A stretch of 27,360 nucleotides of DNA from assembly GCA_049999765.1 (NCBI GenBank), contig JBNGIQ010009343.1:202719-230078 (forward strand), in the 5' to 3' direction. The stretch comes from Phaeoceros laevis. Taxonomy: Eukaryota > Anthocerotophyta > Anthocerotopsida > Notothyladales. The translations under genes were made by a program, and so were the position numbers. The notes beneath the pieces are model-generated. The model made no database searches and was not told the origin of the DNA. It saw only the letters and a program-made list of their open reading frames with translations. The stretch's first letter is position 1; each line of letters begins with the position of its first letter. Below are positions 1 through 8,833 of the stretch, one piece after another.

Positions 1-166
1 GTGTGCGAGCTGAGGAGTTGAAAGAGGACTAGACGACCCGGGGGGGGGTAAGGTGCCGATGGGAGGTCAACTGGAGAATCCGGGATGCAACTTCCAGCTA
101 TCAACCCCCATCTATCAATTCTGGAAAAGACACTTGTGCAGCTCTGACTTTAGATGCTGACAGCGA

Positions 167-224
167 GGATTTTAATTTGTCAGTTCAGAGTTTGCGGATT
201 TTGATTTGTCAGTTCAGAGTTTGC
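167..224. repeat. 29-bp tandem duplication
   Basis: Two adjacent 29-base copies (167-195 and 196-224) begin GGATTTT and end CAGAGTTTGC. They differ at one base (A in the first copy, G in the second at the eighth position). The sequence shows this directly. It lies in non-coding DNA or at the 5' edge of a weak ORF, and looks like a recent slippage or unequal-exchange duplication. Confidence 0.9.
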
Positions 225-262
225 TAGCGGAGCAGGTGCACAATGTCCTTTTTCGCGGGTGT

Positions 263-574
263 ATGGCTGCAGGCAAAGTGTTAAAGGAGAGGTTCTCTGC
301 CCCTGCAGACTCCGTCCTGAAGCTAACCACTTGGCCAATTGCAGACAAGAAGGTTGTGATTTCATGTCTTGGAAAGCTCCATCCGGTGGGGCTGAAGGCC
401 TATTTCAGTGCTGAGGCTTGCGCAGGAGTGAATGAGTTTTGCAAGCCAGTACTGCTCGAACTTATAGGCCAGGGACCGAGTGTCCGTAAGCTGAGGCTTC
501 TCCGTGGCACCGACAGAGCTCCCAGTGTAACAATGGTTAACCGAAGCTCAACCGATGGCGGCCGGGAGCGTTAG
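263..574 (+). CDS. Weak short ORF, 103 aa, unrecognised
   Basis: An open frame runs from the ATG at 263 to the TAG at 572. The same frame is open upstream to about 206 without an ATG. The product would be basic and partly hydrophobic, with a middle part resembling folded protein (LTTWPIADKKVVISCLGK) and a Ser/Arg-rich tail. I recognise no domain, signal peptide or membrane segment. It could be the last exon of a gene starting left of the window, a small lineage-specific gene, or a chance frame. The next recognised gene, RanBP1, begins about 800 bases downstream on the same strand. Its existence is inferred only from ORF length and plausible codon use. Confidence 0.2.
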   Translation: MAAGKVLKERFSAPADSVLKLTTWPIADKKVVISCLGKLHPVGLKAYFSAEACAGVNEFCKPVLLELIGQGPSVRKLRLLRGTDRAPSVTMVNRSSTDGGRER

Positions 575-1378
575 ATGGTGAGGCAGGCTTTCTGGTCTGC
601 ATCCTAGGTAAGTGGAGTCGCATGCGGAAGCACCCATGCCGGGGGTAATGCAATACCTGGAGGAGGCTGGGCGCTGGAGGTAAAGTTGGAATTCATGTTG
701 GGCTTTACTTGTCACGCTATGCCGCAAGCTGGGAGCTAAAGTTAGATTAAGAGAGTGTGTGTGGTGATAGCGTTTGTCGTTAGGCCAGGATATAGATTGC
801 TCGCTCGATGTAGCTGGCAGTTTTTCCCTTTCACTATCATAGTGAGTATGATAGTGAGAGTGAATTTGTAATGATTTGTAAATTAAGAAAATGCGCCGAT
901 TGACACCAAAAAAAAAAACTTATAGGACCCCAAAGAACAGAAAAACTATTAGGAACCTAAATACACTTATTGATCTTATAGGAAAATTCCAAAAGCACAT
1001 AGAACAAGAAGTATAAACAGGCTAAAAACATAGCATACTAAAAAGATGTAAGAAGCTATATGAACAGAATTGGAAATAAAAAAATAAAAATAAAACTTTC
1101 ACTTTTAATTGTTATGCTCAAGCAACTTCGAAAGCTAAGAAACGGAGGTTCCGTTTCTGGAAGCGTCCACAAACTTAGGGCAAACCCTGTCGCCCGCCTG
1201 CCTTTCCAGACCGCTTCCCCTCCTGCCCCTTTGGCCACGGACGATCGGTTTCCTATCTGTGTTGAAGTTCTTCTGCTGTGTTGCATAGTCTGTCGGTGGA
1301 TCTAACTCTGTTCGCCTATTGGAGTGTCCTGTCCTGCGCAAGCATCTGGATCGAAGAGTTGTTTGTCATCAGTCTACG
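575..1378. other. Intergenic region / RanBP1 promoter and 5' leader
   Basis: No convincing gene. The stretch 820-1110 is clearly AT-rich with A-runs (for example 908-918) and contains an inverted repeat at 828-860. From about 1130 the base composition returns to that of the genes, which probably marks the RanBP1 promoter and 5' untranslated leader. The small frames at 1056-1341 on both strands overlap each other and resemble nothing I know. Confidence 0.6.
828..860. repeat. Inverted repeat / hairpin
   Basis: TCACTATCAT (831-840) and ATGATAGTGA (848-857) are perfect inverted copies around a 7-base spacer. In RNA the stem extends outward to 828 and 860 by a G-U, an A-U and a C-G pair. It sits in AT-rich intergenic DNA upstream of RanBP1. 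Nothing suggests a known RNA class. Confidence 0.7.
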
Positions 1379-2624
1379 ATGGGAGGAGGCGAGGACCATG
1401 ATGCGCCTGCTGCCACAGAGGAGCACCCCACACCTTCAGTTGCCGACCGGGAGGAGGCAGATGAGGCTGGAAATGTTGAAGAGGATACCGGAGCCCAGAT
1501 TGCCCCTATTGTGAAGCTGGAGGAAGTGGCCGTGAGCACCGGCGAGGAGGATGAAGTTGCGCTCATTGACCTGTAAGCGGAAATCGTGCTCTCTTTGCTT
1601 GTGTCTTGTCGTTTTGGATCTTGGGAGGAGTGGACCGTGCACTGGAGCAGGATCTACTTTCCTCGCTTCTTTCTGTGCTGCTGGTGACTCCGCCTGATAA
1701 GGAAGCTGCGCGGCCGGCCTGCAGAAAGTCGAAGCTGTATCGGTTCGACCGAGATGGGAATCAGTGGAAGGAGAGGGGCGCAGGGCAAGTTAAGCTGCTC
1801 GAGCACAAGGAGACTAAGAAGATTCGTTTGCTCATGAGGCAAAACCGAACTTTGAAAATTTGTGCAAATCATCTAGGTAATTTGACGTTCTCTTGTTCTT
1901 CTTGCAAACTGTCTGATCACGAAATTTGCGTTCTGCCATTTTTGGCAGGGATTCAGGCAGAGCCGCTTGAATCTCTGTAGATCAGGAAGTAGTTCGGACT
2001 TTGGTTTACAGTCGACTGAGCGTGAGATTGGTAGCGTAAGAGTAATTGCAGTGCAGGCAGACCTTTGTAGAACATACACACTAGCTCTTGTGTTGAAGTT
2101 TTGGCAATTGGCTTTCTCGCAGTTCTGCCATCAGCGACACTGCAGGAGCACGCAGGCAGTGATAAGTCTTGGGTATGGCACGCGTCAGACTTTTCGGATG
2201 GCGAACTGAAGGAGGAGCTGTTCTGCATGCGGTTTGGAAATATTGAGAGTACGTTTATGTCTTGGTTCTTCGCTACACATTGTTTTGGCAAGTTCAAACG
2301 TCTCTTTTGCGTGCTCTCTCTCAGACTTCCCCTCTTGGTATGTCATTCTGTTGTCTCTTTTCATGCCTTTCGTATATTGTGTGAAACACAGATGCCCAAA
2401 AATTCAAGGCTGCGTATGAAGAAGCTCAAGAAAGGGCCGCAGGACCTGCTGACGAAGCTGAGGAGGAGGCTGCTGATGAAGCTGCCGGCTTGCTGGAAAA
2501 CTTGAAGGTGGAAGAGAACGACACACCTAAGAAGGTCCAAGAGAAAGACACACCTAAGAAGGTTCAAAGTACTGAAGAACCGGAGAAAGGTGAAACGCCA
2601 GTGGTGTCCGCGGAGGCCACGTGA
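1379..2624 (+). CDS. RANBP1: Ran-binding protein 1 (RanBP1)
   Basis: RanBP1 binds Ran-GTP in the cytoplasm and helps RanGAP release it from export complexes. The exons are 1379-1572, 1725-1876, 2123-2248 and 2392-2624, all at GT-AG sites and in phase, giving 234 aa. The N-terminus (about 1-65) is acidic (Glu/Asp/Ala), as in plant RanBP1. The Ran-binding domain (about 65-185) shows the family blocks [55 protein letters not shown] and MRFGNIE. Behind it is a Glu/Ala-rich helix with [11 protein letters not shown], a likely nuclear export signal by comparison with plant RanBP1 proteins. The tail contains two DTPKKVQ repeats. The ATG at 1379 is chosen because it opens the acidic region; the frame also runs upstream to 1319 without support. 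The next gene starts about 740 bases downstream. Confidence 0.93.
2520..2567 (+). repeat. 27-base coding repeat in RanBP1 tail
   Basis: GACACACCTAAGAAGGT starts at 2520 and again at 2547, in the same frame. Each copy encodes DTPKKVQ followed by two variable residues. The copies differ by one silent base within the shared part (CC versus TC), which suggests a fairly recent in-frame duplication in the disordered C-terminal tail of RanBP1. Confidence 0.85.
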
Positions 2625-3367
2625 AGCATTGCATGATGCAGGGCAAGAAGGATCTTGTTGGAGTTGTGAAATCCAGTTGTATCTTGAGAGGCAAAGAGAT
2701 CCAGTTGGGTGTCACTAGGCCTCTTCAACCATGTGGGTAGTCTGTCGGGAGTCATCTCTTAGGTGTATTATGGATGTCACGAGCACAATTTTTATATGCT
2801 TGTCTTTGATTCAAGCAGGATTACTGGTTTGGTATGGTCACAGAATGCAGGCTCGTCATCTGGTGCCTCGCAAGTCTTTTGTAAACGTTGAGTCTGCAGA
2901 CTGCCAATTCTTAAATGGCCGCTGTGCTTTTTGTCGGCACATGGGTAGCTAAAAGTACTGGACGGGTGAACAGGGCTTGTCGTTTGGACGCCGTGTCCCG
3001 TCACAGACATGTGTTGTTGGGACTTGGAGCCCGCCTACGTGTTGTTGCCAGGTGGTCAGTGGTCACCACTGGATTCTGCGCAGTTCATGTGCACATATTT
3101 CATATGTAGGGTAGGGAAACATGCCCTGGATATCCGACGTTTCTTCACCTTCCTCATTTCACATTGTCTTGTGCCCATACTCGCTGTGGAGCGCTTAAGA
3201 TCCCTCTTCGTGATTACATATGAAGCTGCATGCAGGGAAGCACTCGAGCCAATTTCCTTGTTCGTAACAACGAAGGGAACACCATGAGGAGGGGGAAGGT
3301 AAGGAAGACCGCAGAACAAACATTGAGAAAGGTTTAGGGTTGCCGTAGATCTCGCCTTGTTTCGGCT
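2625..3367. other. Intergenic: RanBP1 3' region and GT47 promoter
   Basis: About 740 bases separate the RanBP1 stop from the GT47 start. They should hold the RanBP1 3' untranslated region and the GT47 promoter and leader. Short frames here (for example 3009-3287 on the plus strand) have no recognisable family features and overlap other frames on the opposite strand. Apart from a telobox-like motif near 3333, nothing specific is visible. Confidence 0.6.
3333..3341 (+). promoter_or_regulatory. Telobox-like motif
   Basis: TTTAGGGTT lies 27 bases before the GT47 start codon. Its complement AACCCTAAA matches the plant telobox core (AAACCCTA type) found near transcription starts of many plant genes. 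The match is short and could be chance. Confidence 0.3.
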
Positions 3368-4972
3368 ATGGATGGGCGACCGGCACGCAGGAGTCCTCGA
3401 TTCAGTAGACTCGGCTCTTTAGCAATCGAACTTGGCAAATTTCCAGGCATCAAATTGCTCTTCTTCCTGCTGGTTGTCGGCGCCCTTGGTAGCTCTGTGG
3501 TGTTCTGGCAGGCAGGCACAGGTAGTCGCAGACGAGACCTGGTGTCTGGAGGTAGAAAGGTGGCTTCACTCGACTCGTGTGGAGGAAGGTGGGTTTACGT
3601 CTACAACATCTCTACAATATTCAACCAGGATTTGGTTGCGAACTGCTCGAACCTGCGGAAGAAGTCGGATCCCCGAAACATGAACTTCTGTCCCTACATG
3701 GAAAACAGGGGTATGGGAAGGGGCTTCAGCTTTGGTCCTGAGCTGGGAGGGCCCGCTGGAAATGGCAGCGGATTATGGTTCAATACCTGGCAGTTCTCCT
3801 TGGAATACTACTTCCACGAGCGCTTCAGGACGTATCCTTGTGTCACCGATAGGGAGGATGTGGCCAAGGCATTTTTTGTCCCATTCTTTGCGGCCATGGA
3901 CTTGATACGCAGGATTTCTCACCATCTACCTCGGAACACACTTCATTTAGAGCTGTTGGATTGGCTGAGAACCAGACCAGGATGGCAGCGACACGGCGGA
4001 CTTGACCACTTCCTTGTGCTTGGACGCATTAGTTCCGACTTCCGGCGGGCAGAAGGAAGCGCTTGGGGAAACCAGGTTGGCATCTGCACATGTTCAGGTT
4101 TGAGTGATGGCAGGGAACTTCAGATGTTCAAATAGCTGCTGCTGAACCGTGGTTTTGTGCAGATGATGTTCCACTCCGACTGGCAAAAGATGGTAAAACT
4201 CACCATCGAAAGAAGCTCGTCTAAGACGGCGCAGTTCGACAACGAGATGGCAGTACCCTATCCTACCTACTTCCACGCATCCACCAACTCCCAGCTCAAA
4301 GATCTGGTCACCTGGCTTTCAAGTTCATCTCAGCGCTCATCCCTTGCAACATTTGCCGGGCAGGGCAGGCCTGGAAGACTCGGCAACAGTGTGAGGAAGC
4401 GGGTAATGAGCCAGTGTGAGTCCGACAGTCGCTGCACTTCCGTGATCTGTGCGGATGAGGGGTCCACTGACATCCAAACCATCCAGAATGGGGACTTCGC
4501 CGGCAAGACGTTGCAGGCCTCATGCCAAAATCCTCCTCTCCTGCTTAGCATATTTCACATGTCCAGGTTCTGCTTGCAACCAGCTGGAGACAGTCCTACG
4601 AGGCGTTCATTCTTTGACGCCATGCTGGCCGGCTGCATTCCTGTCATCTTCAGCAAGAACTCGGCCTGGACTCAGTACACTTCTCACTTGCCAGAAGATG
4701 GGGAGAGTTACTCTGTGTTTGTCCCCATGGACACCTTAAGGGAGCAGAATGTGATGAGCATCCTTGAAAGCATCCCGATCTCTAGAGTAGACTCAATGAG
4801 GGCCAAGATAGCAGAGCTTTTGCCAAAAGTTCTTTATGCACATGTCGACAGGATGTACGATTTTGGCCCTCTAGACCAGGACGGGCAATTCCTGCAACCT
4901 GATGCATTCGATGCTGCACTAGACGCGGTGCTTGCCAAAAGTCGTACAAACATGCTGCTTCACACACAGTGA
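3368..4972 (+). CDS. GT47 exostosin-family glycosyltransferase, MUR3/xyloglucan galactosyltransferase type
   Basis: A Golgi type II membrane glycosyltransferase, 505 aa, from two exons: 3368-4075 and 4163-4972 (phase 0 junction, intron GTTGGC...TGCAG). Residues 1-27 are basic and cytosolic, about 28-48 form one membrane span (KLLFFLLVVGALGSSVVFW), and a short stem leads to the lumenal exostosin domain. Family blocks are visible: WVYVYN near the start of the domain, WFNTWQFSLEYYFHERF, HFLVLGRISSDFRR at the end of exon 1, VPYPTYFH early in exon 2 and, near the C-terminus, CLQPAGDSPTRRSFFDAMLA followed by GCIPVIF. The last block marks the MUR3/XLT2/KATAMARI branch of GT47. Characterised members add galactose or related sugars from UDP-sugars to xyloglucan side chains. 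The exact donor and acceptor cannot be read from sequence, and related clades use other sugars. The length is normal and there is no break. Confidence 0.92.
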
Positions 4973-5660
4973 CGAACATTTCAACAGCCAGCCCACACCC
5001 TAAAACCATGTGGTGCCAGTCCAGACCAGCAAAAGGACAGCCATGGGGAGGCAGGCTACTGATGACAAAACTGTGCTTTCGCGGTCCAATGGTGAACTTG
5101 TTGATCAGCTGGCCTTGTACCGAGCTTTTCGTGTTGAGTATTGCAGCTCGTTTTACAGTGGAAGCGAGAAGTTTGAGCAAGAGGCAAAAGTACAGGCTCA
5201 TTCATATACCGTACTTGTCTCACTGACCGATGAGGATGATGACATCCCAGCAAATTCCGTCCAAAGTCCAGATTCATTCATTTGTTGCCGTTGTACCTGG
5301 GGTACCTAAATGTTTCCTGCCACCGTGAAGGACTCCTTGGAAGTGACAAGAGACAAATTCATAGCGCCCTGCTCGGAGAATTCCAGAGCTTCTTGGTACA
5401 TACTATACCCTAACGTATCTTCCAGCAAGCACAGCGGACCCCGACCTCCTCTGCCTGTGCCCTGGTAGCCATCTGTGTGCATAGTACTTCAAACTTTCCG
5501 GACAACCTCTGCTCGACCGCACCTAGCTGTAAGACTCGGCGGCAATCGTCCGGAGTTGGAGTCGACCAGGTACATTCGCAAGCCACGCAAAAGCACGCTG
5601 TTGGAGCTCAGACTCACCATCGCCGACGATCCAATTCTTGCGGAATTGAAATTTCGTTAT

Positions 5661-5690
5661 TGCCGGCGAGCGAATGCTCGTTCGCCGGCA
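5661..5690. repeat. Strong 30-nt hairpin (13-bp stem, 4-nt loop)
   Basis: The two arms are TGCCGGCGAGCGA (5661-5673) and TCGTTCGCCGGCA (5678-5690) around the loop ATGC. Twelve of 13 pairs are Watson-Crick and one is G-U in RNA. It lies in a GC-rich patch about 700 bases downstream of the GT47 stop, followed by further CCGG-rich sequence (GCCGGTCGGCCGG). It could be part of a structured transcript end, a fragment of a mobile element terminus, or a neutral palindrome. Confidence 0.85.
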
Positions 5691-5887
5691 GCCGGTCGGC
5701 CGGTCCCAGTAGCCTGTAGGCCGCTATCGGCATCCCCCTGTTCTCCGGTAAGATTTAGAAGGTCAAACGACCACTAATGTGAAAGAGCAAAGAGCGTTGT
5801 GCATCAAGGTGATGATGAAATTATGGATATATTTGTTGCACGGTCTCAAATCCGGAGATTCTCCTTATTTGCCAAGGAAGGCAACAA

Positions 5888-6253
5888 ATGGGCCCCAAAG
5901 AAGTGCCTAAGGGAAGTTCACATCCACGTCAAGGATCAGCCACACTCAATAGAAATACAACGAAAGGGTCAAGTACAACAAATACAACAAAAGTATCACC
6001 CAGAAGCACCCAAAGTAGAACAAAACGGGCAAAACGGGTTTCCATAAAGGAAGACCTACCCGTTTCAAAGGCTAAAACACATGAAGACTTATTGAACATC
6101 CTAGGATTCAAAGATACAGGCTCCGACGAAGATATGATAAAAAGATTGCCACCAAAAAAGCGACTAAGCTATCAAGTAGCTCTTGGTAAGTCCATTGGGG
6201 AGGATCGACATGGTGATCATGCTAGTTCAAGCACCTTGGACAAGGATAAATAA
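5888..6253 (+). CDS. Unrecognised basic low-complexity ORF in AT-rich island
   Basis: A 121-residue frame starts with an ATG at 5888. It is rich in Ser, Thr, Lys and Arg in the first half, followed by a charged segment (DLLNILGFKDTGSDEDMIKR). Another plus-strand frame (5799-6047) overlaps it, so at least one of the two is spurious. The surrounding 5790-6660 is more AT-rich than the flanks and has a 14-base direct repeat (6220-6233 and 6290-6303). It might be a remnant of a mobile element or a small nuclear protein; I see no catalytic motif, zinc knuckle or terminal repeat to decide. Confidence 0.2.
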   Translation: MGPKEVPKGSSHPRQGSATLNRNTTKGSSTTNTTKVSPRSTQSRTKRAKRVSIKEDLPVSKAKTHEDLLNILGFKDTGSDEDMIKRLPPKKRLSYQVALGKSIGEDRHGDHASSSTLDKDK

Positions 6254-8833
6254 GATTTGTGAAGATGAACATGTTGGTCATATTGCTAGTGCTAGTTCAA
6301 GCATGTTCAAGAGAACGATTCAATCAAAAGTGGTTTGTGATTTTTGTTGAAACTTTTAGCCCAAGCTTGGAGCTAACTTACTAATGTATGCATTATATTG
6401 CGACCAAATGGGCACTTTGGATGTACAAGACACATGGGAATGATAGATGATTTTGTCCATAGTTCCCAAACATGTTTCTTGCATTTGATTCCTATGATGA
6501 GTTTCATTCCGGATTCCCAAAACCATGGGCTGGAGACCATGCACTTACACTTCTTGAAGTTTTTCATGTTGGCCCGAAGGCTGATGGAACACACTAGACA
6601 AGAGTTCCTCATCACAAACATCCAGCCACGAAGAACACAACTCTATTTCCCATAGGCTACTAAAAGAAAACCGTTCAGGCAAAGCTTGTGACATTCTGAT
6701 GTGATGATGTGAGAGTTCCACCAGGTCATTCCTCACGAGACTGGGTCCCAGTATCCAGCGTAAGTAGCCTGGGTGCATGCTACCATCCAGACATCATCAC
6801 GCACCCACCGTCTTGCTCCAACTGTCCCTCCAGACCCCACCAAGCCTGCCAGCTGTGGAACCTCCCACCAATTTCATGGCCGAGACTTTAGGTGAATATT
6901 TGCCTCCGTTTCAGCTGGCCGGAACTTGCGCTTCGGGAAGCTGTAAATGACAACTGACAACTGTACCCACACAGTACTGTAACTTTGGTGAATGGGGGTG
7001 GCTCTTGTGGCTGAGAGCAGGAAGCATACATTGATGAAAAAGGGCTTGTCTAGCCCCTGGGGAATGTGTTTCGGCATTGATTTGGCCTCCGCCTGGGGTG
7101 CCCGACCTCATCATGCATCCTACAGCATTGAGATTCCCCGCCCCCACACCCTTGCTGCCTCATCTCACAATACGGCTGGATGAGGTGCTACACTAATACG
7201 GCCTTGCGTATCTCTCATCCTTGAGGGGTGCTTGATTGTAGGAGGGCCTGCGATGAAAAGCACTCAAGGTTCCAATTAACATGAAAACGAAAATGGCAAT
7301 ATCGACGTCTCACACCTAAAGATGGCAAACCTTGCCGCTAATCTCGGTAGATGCTGCGCTCGAGCCGCTAAAATTGGAACATTCTTTGACCTGTCAACTG
7401 TCAGCCTCAACTCGGTACGACCTGCTCCAGATGAAGAAAGAGCTGAGGGACTCGCAAGTGGCAGCTGCTCAATCTGTAACTGGTCCGCAGATTTCCGCAG
7501 GCCATATGTAAATTGCTCGACAAGGTCCCACCACGTATGCGGGCAAGCGCAATCCGGGAGGAGGAAGCGGGAAGCACGGCTCCAACAAGCATCTAGTCTA
7601 GACTCAACTATTCACCGGTCGGCATGCCAAAATGGCGGACTCAGTAAAAGTCTTCCCGGATGAAGCTTCCGGCGAAGGTAGGAGGTACTTGCCCCCGACA
7701 TAACGGGCCACGGACGCACGGTACATCATCGCATTCACAACCCTTGCATTCAAGAAAGCAGTATATAGTACTGATTGCTGACGGCATGCTCGCAGGGAAA
7801 GAAAGCAGCAAAGAGGGAAGAAAGATGTCCAAATAAAACGGGCAAACAAAGATGGCGGAGGCGTGCAGCGATTGTGACAGTAAAGTAAGCAAGGCCAAGA
7901 GCGTCAATCATGCGAGAAGCTCGAGGAAGGAGACAGCGTGGACGGGACGCAACTCGCTTATCCCGAACGAAGCGGGCAGAAGGCAAAGTTAGCTTACCCG
8001 GCATCCTGCCTTTTAGACTGCACTCAACTGGCTGACCTCCAGGCAGTTCCCCCTCCTCCCCTGCCTCCCTCCAGTGCAGGGTGCCGGGCGCACAGCCGGC
8101 CCGGCCCGTTCAAATTCCTGGCATCTGAAGCATCGTTGGAGACATCAGCTGGGGTGGAGACCCGCCGATGATCCACACCCGCTGCGGAGCGCTCCCTGCT
8201 CGTGCGTATTCGGCTGCCACGTTAACCATTCACCTCCCGCCCCAGGCAATTCTGGCCGCATTTAGGCATTGTGGACTGTGCTGCCATCGCCTGTTTGGTG
8301 CCATCTCGTAGCCTGGTTGGCTAGTCCGTGGGAGAGAAGGGGAGAACAGGGACGTTTCTTGGAGTTGGCGCTCTTCGGCTTGGGTTCTTTGCGGATGTCG
8401 GGATCCTGACGACACGATCCCCAAGCTCTTGTTGTCATGATGAGCAAGCAATTTGAGGCAGAGACGAGCATGGACGTTGTCAGCCTGGGGAGACCAATCC
8501 AACGGACCCCAGGGAATTAGACGGCAGGAAGGAACGATCCGGAGTAGGCCGATTCAAGGTCAGGTTGGGCAACTGGGGCCTGGCATGGTGTATCTGCAGG
8601 CGTTTGGGATGAACCAGACGGTATTATCGGGAAAATTCAACCAGCGTAGACAGTGCATGACTCCAAATGGAGACTGTAGGTTTGCTGAGGCACTCGCAAT
8701 GTGCTCACATTATCTGCGAGATCAGCGCAAGGTGTTGGAATGTGTAGACTGGGTTTGGGAAACTGGAATTCAAGCAACTTCAAGTGTGTTTCTATAGACA
8801 CCTTGTTTCTGGATTTAGTTTCAAGCTGCTCCA

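Larger units (their letters stand above)
4973..8833. other. Long region without a convincing gene
   Basis: Nothing here could be assigned to a family on either strand. 4973-5470 is probably the GT47 3' region; a plus-strand frame at 5010-5309 (99 aa) looks mildly coding but is unrecognised. 5470-5780 is GC-rich and holds the strong hairpin at 5661-5690. About 5790-6660 is AT-rich with overlapping short ORFs. 6700-8260 has only short frames; one at 7322-7663 (plus, 113 aa) overlaps an alternative reading around 7410-7515 (ending DSQVAAAQSVTGPQISAGHM before a TAA). Either could be an exon, but I cannot support one. 8260-8833 is probably the promoter and leader of the BAGP1-like gene. A lineage-specific gene or decayed transposon here would escape me. 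Confidence 0.5.

Noticed and set aside
5010-5309. 99-residue plus-strand frame just after the GT47 gene
   Set aside because: Partly coding-like, but no domain, no splice partner and no family; most likely 3' untranslated sequence.
6373-6655. Overlapping frames on both strands in the AT-rich island
   Set aside because: They encode unrelated Cys/Met/His-rich peptides with no transposase or reverse-transcriptase motif. They are mutual shadows and do not prove a transposon.
7322-7663. Plus-strand frame of 113 aa, and an alternative splice reading ending near 7515
   Set aside because: The full frame has odd composition. The alternative needs an intron of under 60 bases, and neither product matches a family I know.
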